The translations under genes were made by a program, and so were the position numbers. A stretch of 64,000 bases of DNA, from contig JAYKKI010000013.1 in NCBI GenBank assembly GCA_039881145.1, positions 38,521,501-38,585,500 on the forward strand. Reading direction: 5' to 3'. The notes under the pieces were generated by a model, which was given only the letters and a program-made list of their open reading frames with translations, was not told where the DNA came from and ran no database searches. Of this stretch, positions 12,131 to 24,737 are shown one piece after another (the stretch's first letter is position 1; each line of letters opens with the position of its first letter). The DNA is from Druceiella hillmani (lineage: Eukaryota; Arthropoda; Insecta; Lepidoptera; Hepialidae).

Positions 12131-13499
12131 TTAACTTCAAACAATAAACAGTTAATAACGACAATTTAAGGAAAATCTTTGGTGTATTTTGTTCAAAAAG
12201 ACCAGAGTAACTTAATGTTTTCACAAAAAGTACTGTAAATGAAATTGGAAATAATAAAAAAAACGGCTGAAAATGTCAAATATGAAATACACAATTATGA
12301 CATAACGCATGCCATCATGCGCACATACATACACAAGTACATACCCACATACGATATGTGCTCACCGTGGCTATTTAATTAATTTTTCTTATTTTGTTTT
12401 AATTAGCAACTACAGTGAATATAGGTGTAAATTTACAAGTTAAACAAGAAGTTATCGAGATACATATCAAGTCGCAAAAAACGTCGAATATGCCTTGAAA
12501 TAATTTCAGGTAGATTACAGTAGATCTCTGATTTTGTGAAATATTAAAGACATTTTTCTCTGTAATTCATTGCTAATCTTATAAAAGATAATATTTTATT
12601 AACTTTTTATATGACCAGTTATTTAATAAATTATTTTTAGTTATTAAAAAGAGTACAAGTACTAATTATACTAAGAACTTCACACAATAAAACTTTAAAA
12701 TATAGATGTACAGAAAATTAACATAAATCGCATTCAACTGTGGTTACGGGAAATTAAAAATGTAATTATATAGAAATATTACTCGACACGTTGCCTGTGA
12801 CAACAAATAGCATATGCCAACAAATTTTACCGAGAAAAAACAAAATAATTTTGAAATTTAGATGTATATTTAAAAACTATCTATATAATTAAGATTTTAA
12901 TTAAAATATTTTTCGATCAGAAATCCTCAATGCGCCCAAATAGAATAGAATGATTATCATTATCAAATTAGTTCAAGATCGACTCTTTAGCAAGGGAAGA
13001 TAATTTATTATATGAAAAAGCATTTTTATTGAGTTCCTAAGATATTTATGACCTCGTAGGTTGAAAACTTTCATAAGCTTCTGATCTGAATGAATGTGAT
13101 TTATGTTAATCAACTTAGTTAAATTTCCAAATGTCATTAGGTAATTTCTCAATTTAATTAAAAACTGTAATGAAGTTTAGCTGTGTTAATAAAACTGTTC
13201 ATTATTCCTTTTCAAACTGTCGGTTGATGTTTTAGATAATTTTATTAAGATATATGTATTTTTGAATAAGCCTAAACAAGACACGGAGCGTAATTAAATA
13301 ACTAACAAGTCAATTTGCATACTAATTGCCGTACACATTTCAAAGAGATATAACTAGCGAATGCCACATTTTGTTTCACTAAATATGTCGGTGGGAGATT
13401 GGAATAATACCTTTATAACACAGTTCATTAAAAGTAATTAGATCTTTCTAAAACATATTTAATGAAACATTTCCTAGATTGAAAATTGTTAAATAAATC
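12131..13499. other. AT-rich DNA, nothing recognised
   Basis: No gene or clear repeat. A short CATACATACACAAG-type low-complexity run lies near 12,330. Confidence 0.5.
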
Positions 13500-13633
13500 T
13501 TATAGAATTTCTATCGATCTATCCGCGATATTTCTATTATTTTAAAGCAATATTTAAATAGCGTAGAATTTATTAAAATTAATTTCATTGTAATCAAAAT
13601 AAAACTATATATTTCTGTTAAATGTGTCAAGGG
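13500..13633 (+). repeat. Repeat pair member 2, abutting the GGGGAA array
   Basis: Homologous to 9,299-9,440. It ends in TTTCTGTTAAATGTGTCAA, after which the purine array begins. The other member continues into ordinary sequence at that point. Confidence 0.7.
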
Positions 13634-14006
13634 GAAGGGGAAGGGGAAGGGGAAGGGGAAGGGGAAGGGGAAGGGGAAGGGGAAGGGGAAGGGGAAGGGG
13701 AAGGGGAAGGGGAAGGGGAAGGGGAAGGGGAAGGGGAAGGGGAAGGGAAGGGGAAGGGGAAGGGGAAGGGAAGGGGAAGGGGAAGGGGAAGGGGAAGGGG
13801 AAGGGGAAGGGGAAGGGGAAGGGGAAGGGGAAGGGGAAGGGGAAGGGGAAGGGGAAGGGGAAGGGAAGGGGAAGGGGAAGGGGAAGGGGAAGGGGAAGGG
13901 GAAGGGGAAGGGGAAGGGGAAGGGGAAGGGGAAGGGGAAGGGGAAGGGAAGGGGAAGGGGAAGGGGAAGGGGAAGGGGAAGGGGAAGGGGAAGGGGAAGG
14001 GGAAGG
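13629..14006 (+). repeat. (GGGGAA)n purine array
   Basis: About 378 bp of pure G/A on the plus strand, made of GGGGAA hexamers with a few 5-bp GGGAA variants (near 13,744, 13,768, 13,863 and 13,945). The variants shift the frame and yield Gly/Glu, Gly/Lys and Arg/Gly repeat frames of up to 158 codons, none of which is likely to be a gene. Runs of four Gs every two bases favour G-quadruplex formation, and the strict purine strand favours triplex DNA. Confidence 0.97.
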
Positions 14007-14829
14007 TAAATTACATTTAAGGGGGCAAATAGATTATCATGAATATTTCAAAATTTTTACGTACAATCAACGTGGTAGTTTTTTTGCAACCCTTGTGTAA
14101 ATTTCTGAAAATTCCAGTCCTTCTCAAAACTTTTGTTCTTGGAATAAGGGATGATGTTTACTCCTTGCAATAAGGAAAGGTGGAACTTATTTGGGGCGGT
14201 CAGAAGACATGTGTGAATGATTTCGATAAATAATTCAAATAGTTTAATGAGGTAGGAAAGTGTACAATATGAATGGCACCATATAGTGTACGGTAGCATG
14301 TTTGTTTATACGTTTGAAGGAAAGCAGTATGAAAACAAAGGATTATACTTAATCACTCATCAGCCTGCTTAGGTATGAAATGACTTGAAAGTATAAGTAA
14401 AGAAATAGGTAAACTATACAAGTTAATTTATTTAACAATATAACAATATCTTTTTGGCAGCTTCAAGCTAATGATATTAGCCGTCATGTTTTCAATATCT
14501 CACTGCGACTCTCAAGTGTCTTCAATAATTTCATCCGACTGAAATGGAAGTTTGCCTTTCCATTAAAAAGGTATGGACGAGAAGAAATTCTCGTACTAAT
14601 GAATAATATTTAAAAAGTCTGACGCTTTTCAAATGATATCATCACATTTTTATAATTATACCATCACATCACAGCTTTTGCCTTTAACGGTTGGAGATGT
14701 GCAATCGACGCCAAATTGACACACTTACAATTTTCTTTAATTTGTTATAAATCCATTGAGTCCAAGTTATTTCACTGGCTGTTTTAAAACTTGCTATTGT
14801 TTCACAATGTGGAAACTTGCTCACCCTAT
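14007..14829. other. No feature recognised
   Basis: Slightly less AT-rich than its surroundings. No repeat copy, RNA gene or convincing exon was seen. Confidence 0.45.
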
Positions 14830-15054
14830 TTATTCCCAAATACACATATACTTCTTACGACCTCCTTTAGGAAAACTGTGATCAACTGGTCCTGGCAGCA
14901 AAAGACCCTTGATAAATGTCTTCAACGATCGATTAAAAAAAGTCCTATCTCTCTTATACCCTAGTCCTTCTGCGTCCTTGTCCTTCAATATCGCGTTTTT
15001 ATTTCTGTAGATGCTTGCAAACAGATTTTTTGTCTTTTTTTTCGGTCTACACAA
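14830..15054 (-). CDS. Exon-like open frame, unknown product
   Basis: A minus-strand frame open for about 77 codons. It lacks an ATG near its upstream end and would start at a TTG or continue from a spliced exon. The sequence is basic (KKKTKN, KDKDAEG, KRDRTFFNRS) and ends GLLLPGPVDHSFPKGGRKK then YMCIWE and a stop. The ordinary codon mix in an AT-rich setting suggests a real or formerly real exon. No domain was recognised, and no partner exon or poly-A signal was identified with confidence. Confidence 0.25.
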   Translation of the reverse strand: MCRPKKKTKNLFASIYRNKNAILKDKDAEGLGYKRDRTFFNRSLKTFIKGLLLPGPVDHSFPKGGRKKYMCIWE

Positions 15055-17870
15055 TTGTTCTTACTATTTATTAAGGTTCTGTTTTTCCTTTTTTATACTG
15101 ATATGAGAATATATGCATGTTAAATTTTACATCCTAACATTTTTCATAGTTTACATAAAATAAAAACAAATTTTCAAATCTATTGTAATGGCCAACGGGA
15201 AGATATTGTTCTTTCATTAATAAGTCCGCCTTGCATACTGTAAATTAAATTTGTCAAATTAATAATTAAATAAATTAGGTCGATATACATACTAATATGT
15301 TCGTGTTGGTGACGATCACAAACTTGTTTGCATAAGTTTCATCAAAATTTTCAACAAAAACCAAATTATCAATTCCGAGAAGAACTCGCATTACGAGGAT
15401 TCCGTACGTGTTTAGACACTAATGATATTTTCAATGTATATAATTGCCTAGTATATCCTTCACAGACTTAAAAACTAGATGCATATTTAAAAAATATATA
15501 AGATAAAGGATAATCTTTGCAGTTCTCCTGTAATTTTGAAGTAAATTTTATTAACCCTGTTTTGCTCATGATTTTCGCTTCAGTGGTTCAGAAAATAGGG
15601 GCGGAAGGTAATGTTCTATTTGCATATTTTGAAAACTATATTTTGTAATATCCAATGTAAAATTATGAACTTATTATCGTATTTCCCATAAGAAGCCTTT
15701 TCATATGGTATAGAGAATTTGAATAAATTATAATAGTTTATGTCTTTAATAGTTATAAGGATATTTTATAAAGTTAACTAATGAAAAATATTTTATTTAA
15801 TAAGTAGTATTACTATCAATAATTTTAAGTTTCAATGTCACATATTTTCTAGCAAAATCTTCTGCGATGGATACAGACACGTGAAAGATCTTAATAGGTT
15901 TGCGTTTTTCCTTTTAAGGTACGCCTAAAAACTGAAAATACTTTTGTACTCTATTTAATCAAATAGTTTTTATACTTACCTTTCTTAAGTCTACTTACTT
16001 AATTAAGTAAAAATATCACTTTGGTAATTAATTTATACTATCTCTTACCTTTAACCTTTCAAAAGTAAAAGGCGGTATAAATAGGTGTGGATTCTGTGAC
16101 ACTTAACTTCGTAAATGAAAATGGTTCATTTCTCGAAGACGCTATTTGTTAATAAAGAAACTGTTAAGGATTAAAAGTAAAATTTCATATTTTATTATCT
16201 CGGTTATTTTAAATTCATGTTAGGGAAAACATTAATAATATTTATAATCTTATTTACAAGTTAAATAAGCTAAGCCAGTGGGATATGTAAAAGGAATTAA
16301 AACAGGATATGATTCGTAATTTCCTTCTGATGAATTCCATTATTTTGACTATGCTGACTAGATCATAAGATCGACAGCTTAGTAGTATTACTTTGTCTTG
16401 TAGTCGGAACTAGATATTAATGCAAAGTCTCAAGGCATTAAATAGAGCACTGAAGTTGCTTATTAAGATAGACTTATTAAAATACTATAATAATTTAAAT
16501 AGAGAACTGAAATTAATAACAGTGTAGCGATAAGAAAAGTCTATTTTTATTCTTTATTAAGAAATTGCTTACAGACATAGTCATATATACCATACCTATT
16601 AAGAGTACAGTCTTGTTTTACAATTTCTGCTAATGTGATTTCTGAAAGCATCTGAAGTACGTCAAAAATTTCGAATGAAATGCATTAAAATTGTAATGAC
16701 CATGGTTTTTCCTAAAATATTCAGGTCCTTTAATTTTTTTAAAACTATTTAAATTAATTCTGGAATTCTGTGAGAGCGAAGACGTGACGATAGAAAGTTA
16801 GTTTCAACAAAATTACATATAAATTCATGTAACGATTATAAATGCCACGCGGTTTCAACAGCTTAGAACTATTTTAATTATGGACCTTTATTACTTTTAA
16901 ATATCTATTTCTAAATCTGTATAATGTCAGTTCCCTTTGGGCGTCGAAATATGCTGCATTCTTTGTTCATTTTCCTTGAATAGAGGCATCAATCAAGTTT
17001 ACCGCTACCTGATCTATACAGAACGACTTAAAATTAACTATGAGGAAACTATTCTTCAGTAGATCAGTAAATAAATAATCCGGTGTTTAATCTTGCTCAG
17101 TTTAAGCAGAAACTTCTAACTTTTAATACTTTCGTTCATTGCACCTTTGCCCTTATAAATTGTACCTTGATTGTAATTATAACATATTATTTCTCAAAGT
17201 ATGTGTTTATTATTGCGAACAAGCAGTTGAACAAACGTATCCGCTTTAAACACTAATTAAGATTGATAAAGAAAATGAAAAAAATTTCCCATTCATGACA
17301 TTGAAGAAACAAGAAATATTTTTAGTGATATGTGTACTTATTTGTAATCATTAAATACATTAAATCTATTAACCGACAGACCTTTTTATCTCAGTTCAAT
17401 ATTTTGTCTCAATTAGAAAATATCTCGTCATAACTAATATGTCTTCTTTGCTTTGGATACACGTAGAAATAAACATTCGAAATGCATTGTAGAATCTGTT
17501 GCATTTGCTTGACCGTAATTTATAGAATTATATGATGATTGTGTCTCCTTAAAATAAACATTGGCTCGAGACGTATTTAATGCTAATCTATAGGCAATTA
17601 TTTGTGACGACAAAATACGAGTGTTTTTGTACTAGGAATTATTTTATATATACATTATAAGTGTCATCTTTCTACCCGAATGTCTTTCTCTTCAGACGGT
17701 TAAAGAGGAAAACTTCAATTTTATATTTTATGAAGTAAATATGCACGATACCACCAAGTATGAATTAATTTTAATTTTTAAATTAACATTTAAAGTCTAG
17801 TTCAGATTTTACCTTGTGGAGCGCTTACATAGAAAGTTCATATTTGACGAAAAATAAGGAAAATAAATAT
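15055..17870. other. AT-rich DNA, nothing recognised
   Basis: No open frame, RNA gene or repeat could be supported. The left edge of the duplicated block is at about 17,871. Confidence 0.5.
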
Positions 17871-18510
17871 TTTTCAAATAACAATAAAGTAATAAATCTT
17901 TCATTAGAGTAACAATTTTAGTAAATCTCTATTTTTTCCGATGTTTAAAAAAAAACGCAGACCAAAAAGTGTTTGCATGTTTTTTTTTTCATTAAAGCAA
18001 TCATTTATTTGAATTGAAGTTCAAAGTTTTTAATATTATTATGATAATAAAAACGTGCTAAGAAAACAATTGATCACTGTGTCAAAGATTACTAAACTAA
18101 AACCGTTGCCCGAAGATGACAAACATTTCGGGTTTCATAAACTATCATCCAACTTTTATTATTGTCGTAAATCAATTGTATTACATAATTGATTATTATT
18201 TTAATGTACCTATGTAACATAAATGCATTTTGTTCTAAGTATTTTATTCAAGTATACATTGAAACTTTTTTCTTTACCAAAATCAAAATTATACTTTTAA
18301 TGGTTGATCCATTTGTAAATTATTCTTAATGTAAAATGGAAAATTTTACCTAAAGAAAAACGTGGACATAAAAAGACTCACGATGTGTATACTATTCAAA
18401 ACTTTTTATTAAAAAGGTAAAGGGTTTAAAGAGATTAATTCTAAAACAATTCTACAAATCTGCTTCCATGCGGATCTTACTCAATTATAATAAAAGATAA
18501 TATTATTTTT

Positions 18511-19105
18511 AGGGTCCCGTACATCAATATTAAAAACGGGACTCCCATACGACCATCCACGTATCCGTCTTCCATCTGTCACAGCCGTTTTTCTCTGACA
18601 ATATTTGGCATAATAACATGAATTATAACTTAATAAATTACATTAACTGGCACAAATTTTAAGAGGTGATACTCAAACATATTTACTGGTAATTTTAGAG
18701 AGGAGGAAAGGGAAAAATAAATTTAATTGCCAATGTGTTGTGGGGTATCGTTTTAAAGGGCTAATCACAAGGGTCCCAAAACTGTTTTTATAACAATTTG
18801 GTTATTATGTCTTCAAATACATATTGAAAATATATGTGTTTCCCACTTCTATATTATCGAAACTACTGAAAATAAAATTATGAACAAAACAAAGTTTTTA
18901 GAAGCCTACGCGAAGGTTGAAGGGAAAATATAACAATGATTCTATATGTCTTAATTTTAGAGACTTTCATGATAACATACGAGTTACCCATCTAAAATTA
19001 CGTTAGATATTTACTACTAAATATTAATTGCACTAGGAAATTCGTATTCGTAATGACATATGGCAAAGTAATTTCATTTCGAGTCAGACTCGCAACCGAA
19101 ATTGA
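18511..19105 (-). repeat. TTCCGTACC-family dispersed repeat
   Basis: One end reads TTTTTAGGGTCCCGTAC, then AAAAACGGGACTCCC, then CCGTCTTCCATCTGTCACAG. The other end reads TTCGAGTCAGACTCGCAACC. As recalled, the insect family starts with (G)GCCAAGTGCGAGTC(G)GACTCGC and ends GGTACGGAACCCTAAAAA, so this copy runs on the minus strand. About 595 bp, non-coding and degraded. The counterpart in copy B is at 31,655-32,262. Confidence 0.65.
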
Positions 19106-19794
19106 TAAAAAAATATAATATAAAAGCAATATTCGTGTATATATTCAATAATAATTACCGGGTATCGACATTTTTTATTTTGAAATATGACATACTTACA
19201 ATTAAGACAATACACGTGACTATACACTTTACAGAAATCAAATTTATAAATATTGGAAAAGACCAAAAGATCTTGAAATTTGTTGATCTTAAAGATTTTT
19301 ATTCTCAAAAAAAAATTAAATTAAAAATTACACCACATTATAACGGATTCATAACATATTCATATGATAGAACTTTTCTTTGGTTCTAATGAAAACGCAT
19401 TTTTATTCTATAAAATGAAAACGCATTTTCAACCATCATATACGTTATAACTCTAAGTGCAATAGTCAAATTGAAGTAGCGAGTCGATGTCTATGAATTG
19501 CTGAGTACACGATAAGATAACAATAATCAGGCAAATTTGAACTCAATTGTTTCTCATGTTACAATATTGTCTAAATATCTTTCAGTGCACGCAAGCTGGA
19601 CATGAGGCGACACATTATTGCAAAGCTATTAATGGCTATAACATGTACTCATTAAGTACTCATTATTGTAATCCATTCGAGCACGAAATATTTACTTGGA
19701 ACTCACGTACTAGCTTGTGACATTCTGCAACTATCTTTTAAATAATACGCAGTTTCCTGTCTATTTTTGTAATGACTCAACTCTCACATGAGCT

Positions 19795-20475
19795 TAAGCT
19801 ACCACTCAGCAAAGAATGAAAAAAAAAACGTTTAAAATAAAAGGTTTATATATATAACACGTCATACCTTTTGATAAGGTAGGGTCTCATATACTAGTAC
19901 TTTGTATTATCTATATACTAATTTTTCTCAAATGTATCTAAACTCCATTGTGTGTCGACATTTGGCGGGCAACTGTTAATTTATAGCCTCTGAAGCCCCG
20001 TAAAAAACGGTTCTAAGAATAAATCAATAACAATTAGATTTTGCTATTACTTAGCAAAGAATGAAACAAAAACGTTTTAAGTAAAAGGTTTATATACGTA
20101 ACACGTCATACCCTTTGATAAGTTAGGGTCTCATATACTCGTACTTTGTCCTAGCTATATACCCATTTTTTTTAAATGTGTCTGAACTCCATTGTGTGTC
20201 GACATTTGGGGCGCACCCGTTCATTCAGTCTCTGAAGCCCCGGAACAAAACGGTTCTAAGAATAGATCAATAACCATTAGATTTTATTTTTGGAATTTTT
20301 CGTTTGATTTCACAAGACAAACAAAAAAAAATATTGAATGCTTAATGATAAGTGTTTACGTTGCGCGCTCCCGACCGAACAACCTAGCAGCAAGTATGAG
20401 TGCCGCGTACCGTATATTATTTTTAAAAAATATACGTACCCATTATTTTTATATACTCGTAACACGATCACGTAG
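19795..20475 (+). repeat. Local tandem units in copy A
   Basis: Two successive units share AGCAAAGAATGAAA, AAAAGGTTTATATA, AACACGTCATACC, TAGGGTCTCATATACT, AACTCCATTGTGTGTCGACA and CTCTGAAGCCCCG. The first is short (to about 20,040). The second extends further, through GTTGCGCGCTCCCGACCG and GTATGAGTGCCGCGTACCG. A 104-codon frame across the second unit is not matched in copy B and is probably not a gene. Confidence 0.75.
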
Positions 20476-20789
20476 TACAAAAAATATTTATTTCGCACAC
20501 GTCTAGTTCATAGTATTTCAGAAAACAAACAAGGATTAAGGCAAGGTAGGATTTGGTAAGGAATCCTTCTATATGTGAAGCTGGTAACTGAATATATTTA
20601 GGTAACTGAATATATTATAGACCTTATCATCTGCAGTATTGATGATGAAATGATATAATCTGTAATATTTGTATACCTAAATATATTAAGTTGCCAGCTT
20701 TTACTGATGGTTTCACTCGTGACATGCCAAGTTTATGAAGATCTGTTGAGTACCACAACAATATATTGCATTTCATTTTGTTTTTACGT

Positions 20790-21145
20790 GTAGTGGTTAT
20801 GGCAAAGTCATTGAATGATCTTGGTGCAATGGTGGGGGAAGTGAGGTAAGTATTGCAATGGAATGGTATTATAATAAACATGGACAAGAAAATGCAATCA
20901 TAACGTCTATGGCGCACGTCAGGAAAGCCACTAGAAAAGTTGCTAACCACTATCCATACCTAAAAGAAACTGTTCAATTAGATGTGTCAAACTCGAGAAC
21001 AGATTATTCGGAGAAACCAACTCGGCAGGGCAGAGTTCGAAACCTTTTTTTATATACTCTCGTCCAACGCAAACAGCTTTAATCAATGTATCTTGCCAGC
21101 GATGAGACAGTTTCTGTTTATAACGACGAAACGTATAAATGTAAT
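20790..21145 (+). pseudogene. LINE reverse-transcriptase relic, copy A
   Basis: A decayed C-terminal part of a non-LTR retrotransposon reverse transcriptase, recognised by the order of motifs after the catalytic FADD box. These are MAKSLNDLGAMVGEV (20,799), NMDK (from AACATGGACAAG at 20,876), PYLKETVQL (20,955), a degraded RRNQLGRAEF (about 21,010), and SFNQCILPAM with the KRINV remnant at about 21,075-21,140. In recalled family members the order is NMDKTK, YLGQTV, RRIQLGWAAF, VFNQCVLPVMTYG. Several frame changes and stops separate the pieces, and the FADD box itself is not preserved. The 5' two thirds and the 3' end are absent. Confidence 0.72.
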
Positions 21146-21786
21146 TATAATTGAGAAAAACAATTATTGTTACATCGTAATAATTACTGTCAGTTAAACA
21201 ACATGGACATATTTTAAAGTTTTCTAAGCCATCCCTTATAGAATCTCTAAAAGCTCGTTTTTGTTACAGAATGGGACAATGAAATCAGTTAACAAATAAA
21301 AATATAAATAATCAATATACAAAAAAGGCATAAACAGTTATGTAATTTAAAAGTATGTACTGTATTTTAATTATATTAATATTCGTAACTAATAACTCAG
21401 AAAGTAAAAGAAAAACTAGAAATCTCATTTAAGAAATCATAAAAAATATTAGCGGTGTAGGAAGCGTACACTGGACTGTGTGAAAGGGACAAAACTACTA
21501 ATATAAATTCCTTTCGATTTATCAAACGTTATTGAAGTCATTCATAGTATTCAAAGCATCAAAATAATTACACATTCATTAAAGACGATTAGATTTTTAT
21601 ATAAACTTTATTGCAACATCACCATTATAGCCATATCGTCGAGTTAAATCCTAGTTTGTCGATATTCATGATCCGTTTAAAATAGACCACTCTTTTATCA
21701 ATTACACGTATCTACTTAAATATTAGCGTTTATCTTTTTATTTTGTTAGCATTTATCTGTTTTATTTAGTATGTTTTTATAAAATC

Positions 21787-22286
21787 GACCAAGTGTGAAT
21801 CTGACTCGCGCATCGATGGTTCCTTACCTTGTTTGAGTTTAAATTACTTTATTTATATACAATCATTATTTAAAAAAAATAGTATGTCTGGAATCATCGA
21901 TATACTTTTCTTACGAACATTGAATAGCCTTCCAAAAAACCTGTTTTTTTCGTAATTTTAATTTCAAATGTTTCGGAAATAGGGGTGGTGCAAATAATTT
22001 TTCTGTATATTTTTCGATTTATCGCTGAAGATATATTACCTAAAATTATGAAAATGTTATTTTTGAAACCTAAACGATACCCTATTATATATTTGTAAAT
22101 TTTAAAATAAATTTAATTTATTTGCCTCTAACTTCTAGAATTGCCATATAAATATTTTGAGTATTGCCTGTTGAGATATATAAAGGTCAATATACTTTAT
22201 TACTCAAGTCTCTACGTCAAGTGATTTCTAAGAATAACGATTTTACGAATACAGTTTTACCTTTTGTGATACGGAATCCTAAAAGT
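21787..22286 (+). repeat. TTCCGTACC-family dispersed repeat, plus orientation
   Basis: Starts ACCAAGTGTGAATCTGACTC, GCGCATCGATGGTTCCTTACC, matching the recalled family start (AAGTGCGAGTC.GACTCGCGCA.GAGGGTTCCGTACC), and ends TTTGTGATACGGAATCCTAAAAG. About 500 bp and opposite in orientation to the copy at 18.5 kb. The counterpart in copy B lies at 36,479-36,957. Confidence 0.7.
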
Positions 22287-22295
22287 GCCGTAAAG

Positions 22296-22333
22296 CGTTA
22301 TCGTTTCAAATATTTTGCCACGAAACGATAACG
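22296..22333. repeat. Perfect 12-bp inverted repeat
   Basis: CGTTATCGTTTC, a 14-base loop, then GAAACGATAACG. It lies 10 bp after the dispersed repeat and is unchanged in copy B (36,966-37,003). Confidence 0.8.
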
Positions 22334-24049
22334 TTACAATCTGCTATGCACGATAGTGTTCGTAATTTGAAAATGATGATATCGATACTTAGGAAAAGTT
22401 ACCGATAGATGGCACCAGGAGAGCGGCGTGTGTCGGCAAAATATAATGAAATTTTCCCCGGAGTTTCATCCATCAAATCAAAAACATTCATTAGTCACAT
22501 GTATTTATATGTCAATTTTTGTATAGGGAATATATGTTCATTTAAAAAGGTTATCTGACCTATTTTACAATACGCTAATGAAACATCAAACGATTGTCAA
22601 ATATAGTAAACGAACCGTTTAACATAATCGATGTGGGCCAGTCGGCATCTAGCCAAGTTGCATTTATATTCCATTGACCCAGATGAATGACCACGCATGA
22701 GAGTCGAATATTTTTTTAAACTGGTACATATTTATGAGACCGCAGTCCTCCTATCTTACTGTAAGCAAATAATTTATATGCATAGCGAACATTTGTAGTG
22801 CAGCTCCTTTTATCATAATTTTTATTTTCGGTCGTTGAAATGGGGCGAATGATTCAAATATATTACATTAAAAGGCGGAAAGAAAATTATTGCATTGTGT
22901 TTCCAAACCAATTAATATTTTTTTCCTAAAAATAAATATAATACATATATACATTGAACTTAGAGGTTTTTTCTTAATTTTCTTTCATTACCTTTACTCA
23001 ACTCAATTAAAGAAAACTCCAAAACGTCATTAATATTATTGCTCAGAAATTAATTACGGTGATTGGTAAAGATTTCGTAAAAAAATCGTGTTTTCCTTAA
23101 TCTTATAAACAAATAAATTATTTCTTTAATTTACCAAAACAAATTCCATATAGAGCGTGAGGTATCATTTGAGTTTCAGAAATATAACATTTTCTTAATT
23201 TCAAGTATTTCTTTAGCGTCAAAAGAAATTGTGCAGGAAAAATATACCGCTCTTTTTTCCCAAAGCCACTGAAATAAAAATTATGAGAAAAAACAGACTA
23301 TTCATAAAGGTTTGCGAAGGTCTTTGGAAAATTATAGCCAATAAAACTTTTAACGGAAATGCTTATTTAACCTAATTTAATAATTAAGGAATAGAGTCAA
23401 AATTTGATCATAGACATATAAATAGGCAATATTTTCTAAATTGGAATACCATATTTTCAGCTGAATTAATGTAATTTTTATACGCCCCTTTCGTGAATTA
23501 TATTTTTATTAGATTATGGAATGTTCCCGAACATGCCATCGATTTAAATGTACATTTTGACTTTTATAATATTAGCGACTTAATGTCTTACTGTTGTTCA
23601 AGCTGTGACCAACCTATAACCCTCTTCATTTATTTGTTTCTTCGTGCAGTACAAGTTCCGTAAAGTTCTGAAGTTGTCTATATCTCTCAAAATTGATGTA
23701 CAAACTGTGCAAGATATATTTTTTTAAATTTCTTATCATTTAAATTTTTTTCAGGTTTTTTCCACACATTGGTCCAATAATTGAAGGATTGAGGGTTGAG
23801 AGAGATACACTTATCATCTTTTTGAAATTAAACTTCCCAAATGGAGTCTAAAAATTTTAAATTGTAAATAGAAACTCAGTATGGTTTTAAAAAAAATAAC
23901 TCAAAACATATCACCCGACGGGAAAATTCACTCCCATTTTAAAAGCAGGTAAAATTAAAAAAAGTCTTTAAGATTTTATTACATATTAGATAAAATCTCC
24001 GTGTGAAACGTCTGCTTGATAAATTTCATGAGCATAATTGTAAAATGAT

Positions 24050-24155
24050 GAAAACTTCAAGAGTGTTCCAGACATGAACGGAAAGACGGATGGTCAAATT
24101 GATCAGGATCAGGAAGGGTCTGTATTATTCGATTACGGAAACTCAAGTTATTTAC
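24050..24155 (+). repeat. Terminal fragment of a TTCCGTACC-family repeat
   Basis: ACGGAAAGACGGATGGTCAA, then GATCAGGATC, GGGTCTGT and CGATTACGGAAACTC follow the order of the family's 3' end as recalled (GACAGACGGACAAC..GATCCTATAAGGGTTCCG..GTACGGAACCC). The counterpart in copy B is near 38,722-38,827. Confidence 0.45.
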
Positions 24156-24448
24156 AGCTTATTGGAACAGGCGCGGATTAGGATTGGGTTGTTATCTATT
24201 ATCTCCTAAAATTGCCGTTGCATATTAACTGCAATTATTTTATTTATCAATTCTGATTAGGTACTAGATCCAGAATCGTAATCAGATTTTTCGAACTCGT
24301 AGGTTAAAAAGTTAATGGGTTTGTTCCTCATTTGGGAGCTTAGTATTTCGCAGAGCGTGTAAATACAAAAAATGCTAAATTTAACTTTATTTTTCTCAGT
24401 AATACTTACAGACCTATCTATTTCACTAAGTGGAACGCGCAAATTATC

Positions 24449-24737
24449 TTAATTATGCTGCTCACCTCTCGAGGTCATCAAAAACCCCTCATCCGTTTGC
24501 CAAACAACACCGATCATCGAAGTTGGGGATATATTGGTTGGCATATGATATAAGGGATGATCAGACAATAAATAAGTCGATATCTCTCCGTCTTGCACTG
24601 TTTGAGCAATATTTCTCGACATTTGCTGCATTTTAATTACTGCTCTGTTTCTATAAACGATATTATAAAAATAATAGCCTATAATATTTTTGAAAATATG
24701 GACTTTCTGACATAAAGCGATTTTTTTTAAATCAAAT
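24449..24737 (-). CDS. Candidate exon, unknown product, copy A
   Basis: A minus-strand frame open for about 96 codons, containing KMQQMSRNIAQTVQDGEIS and later MIGVVWQTDEGFLMTSR. Close to its end the sequence reads CTCGAGAG then GTGAGC, a good splice donor, and a possible acceptor (TTTATGTCAG) lies near the upstream edge. An ATG in a reasonable context (TTAAAATGCAG) begins the last 60 codons. Downstream on the same strand, 24,257-24,442 is open for 61 codons (SVSITEKNKVKFSIF). No family was recognised. The opposite strand is also open here, so composition may explain the frames. Confidence 0.25.

Noticed and set aside
13629..14006. Telomeric repeat
   Set aside because: GGGGAA is not the usual arthropod TTAGG telomere unit, and the array is internal and bounded by ordinary sequence on both sides.
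13622..14100. Gly-Glu/Gly-Lys and Arg-Gly repeat proteins of 132 and 158 codons
   Set aside because: They are produced by the GGGGAA array in shifted frames. They have no non-repeat domain, and the frame depends on random 5-bp units.
20192..20506. 104-codon plus-strand frame in copy A
   Set aside because: It spans local tandem units and is interrupted in the corresponding units of copy B, so it is not a conserved protein.
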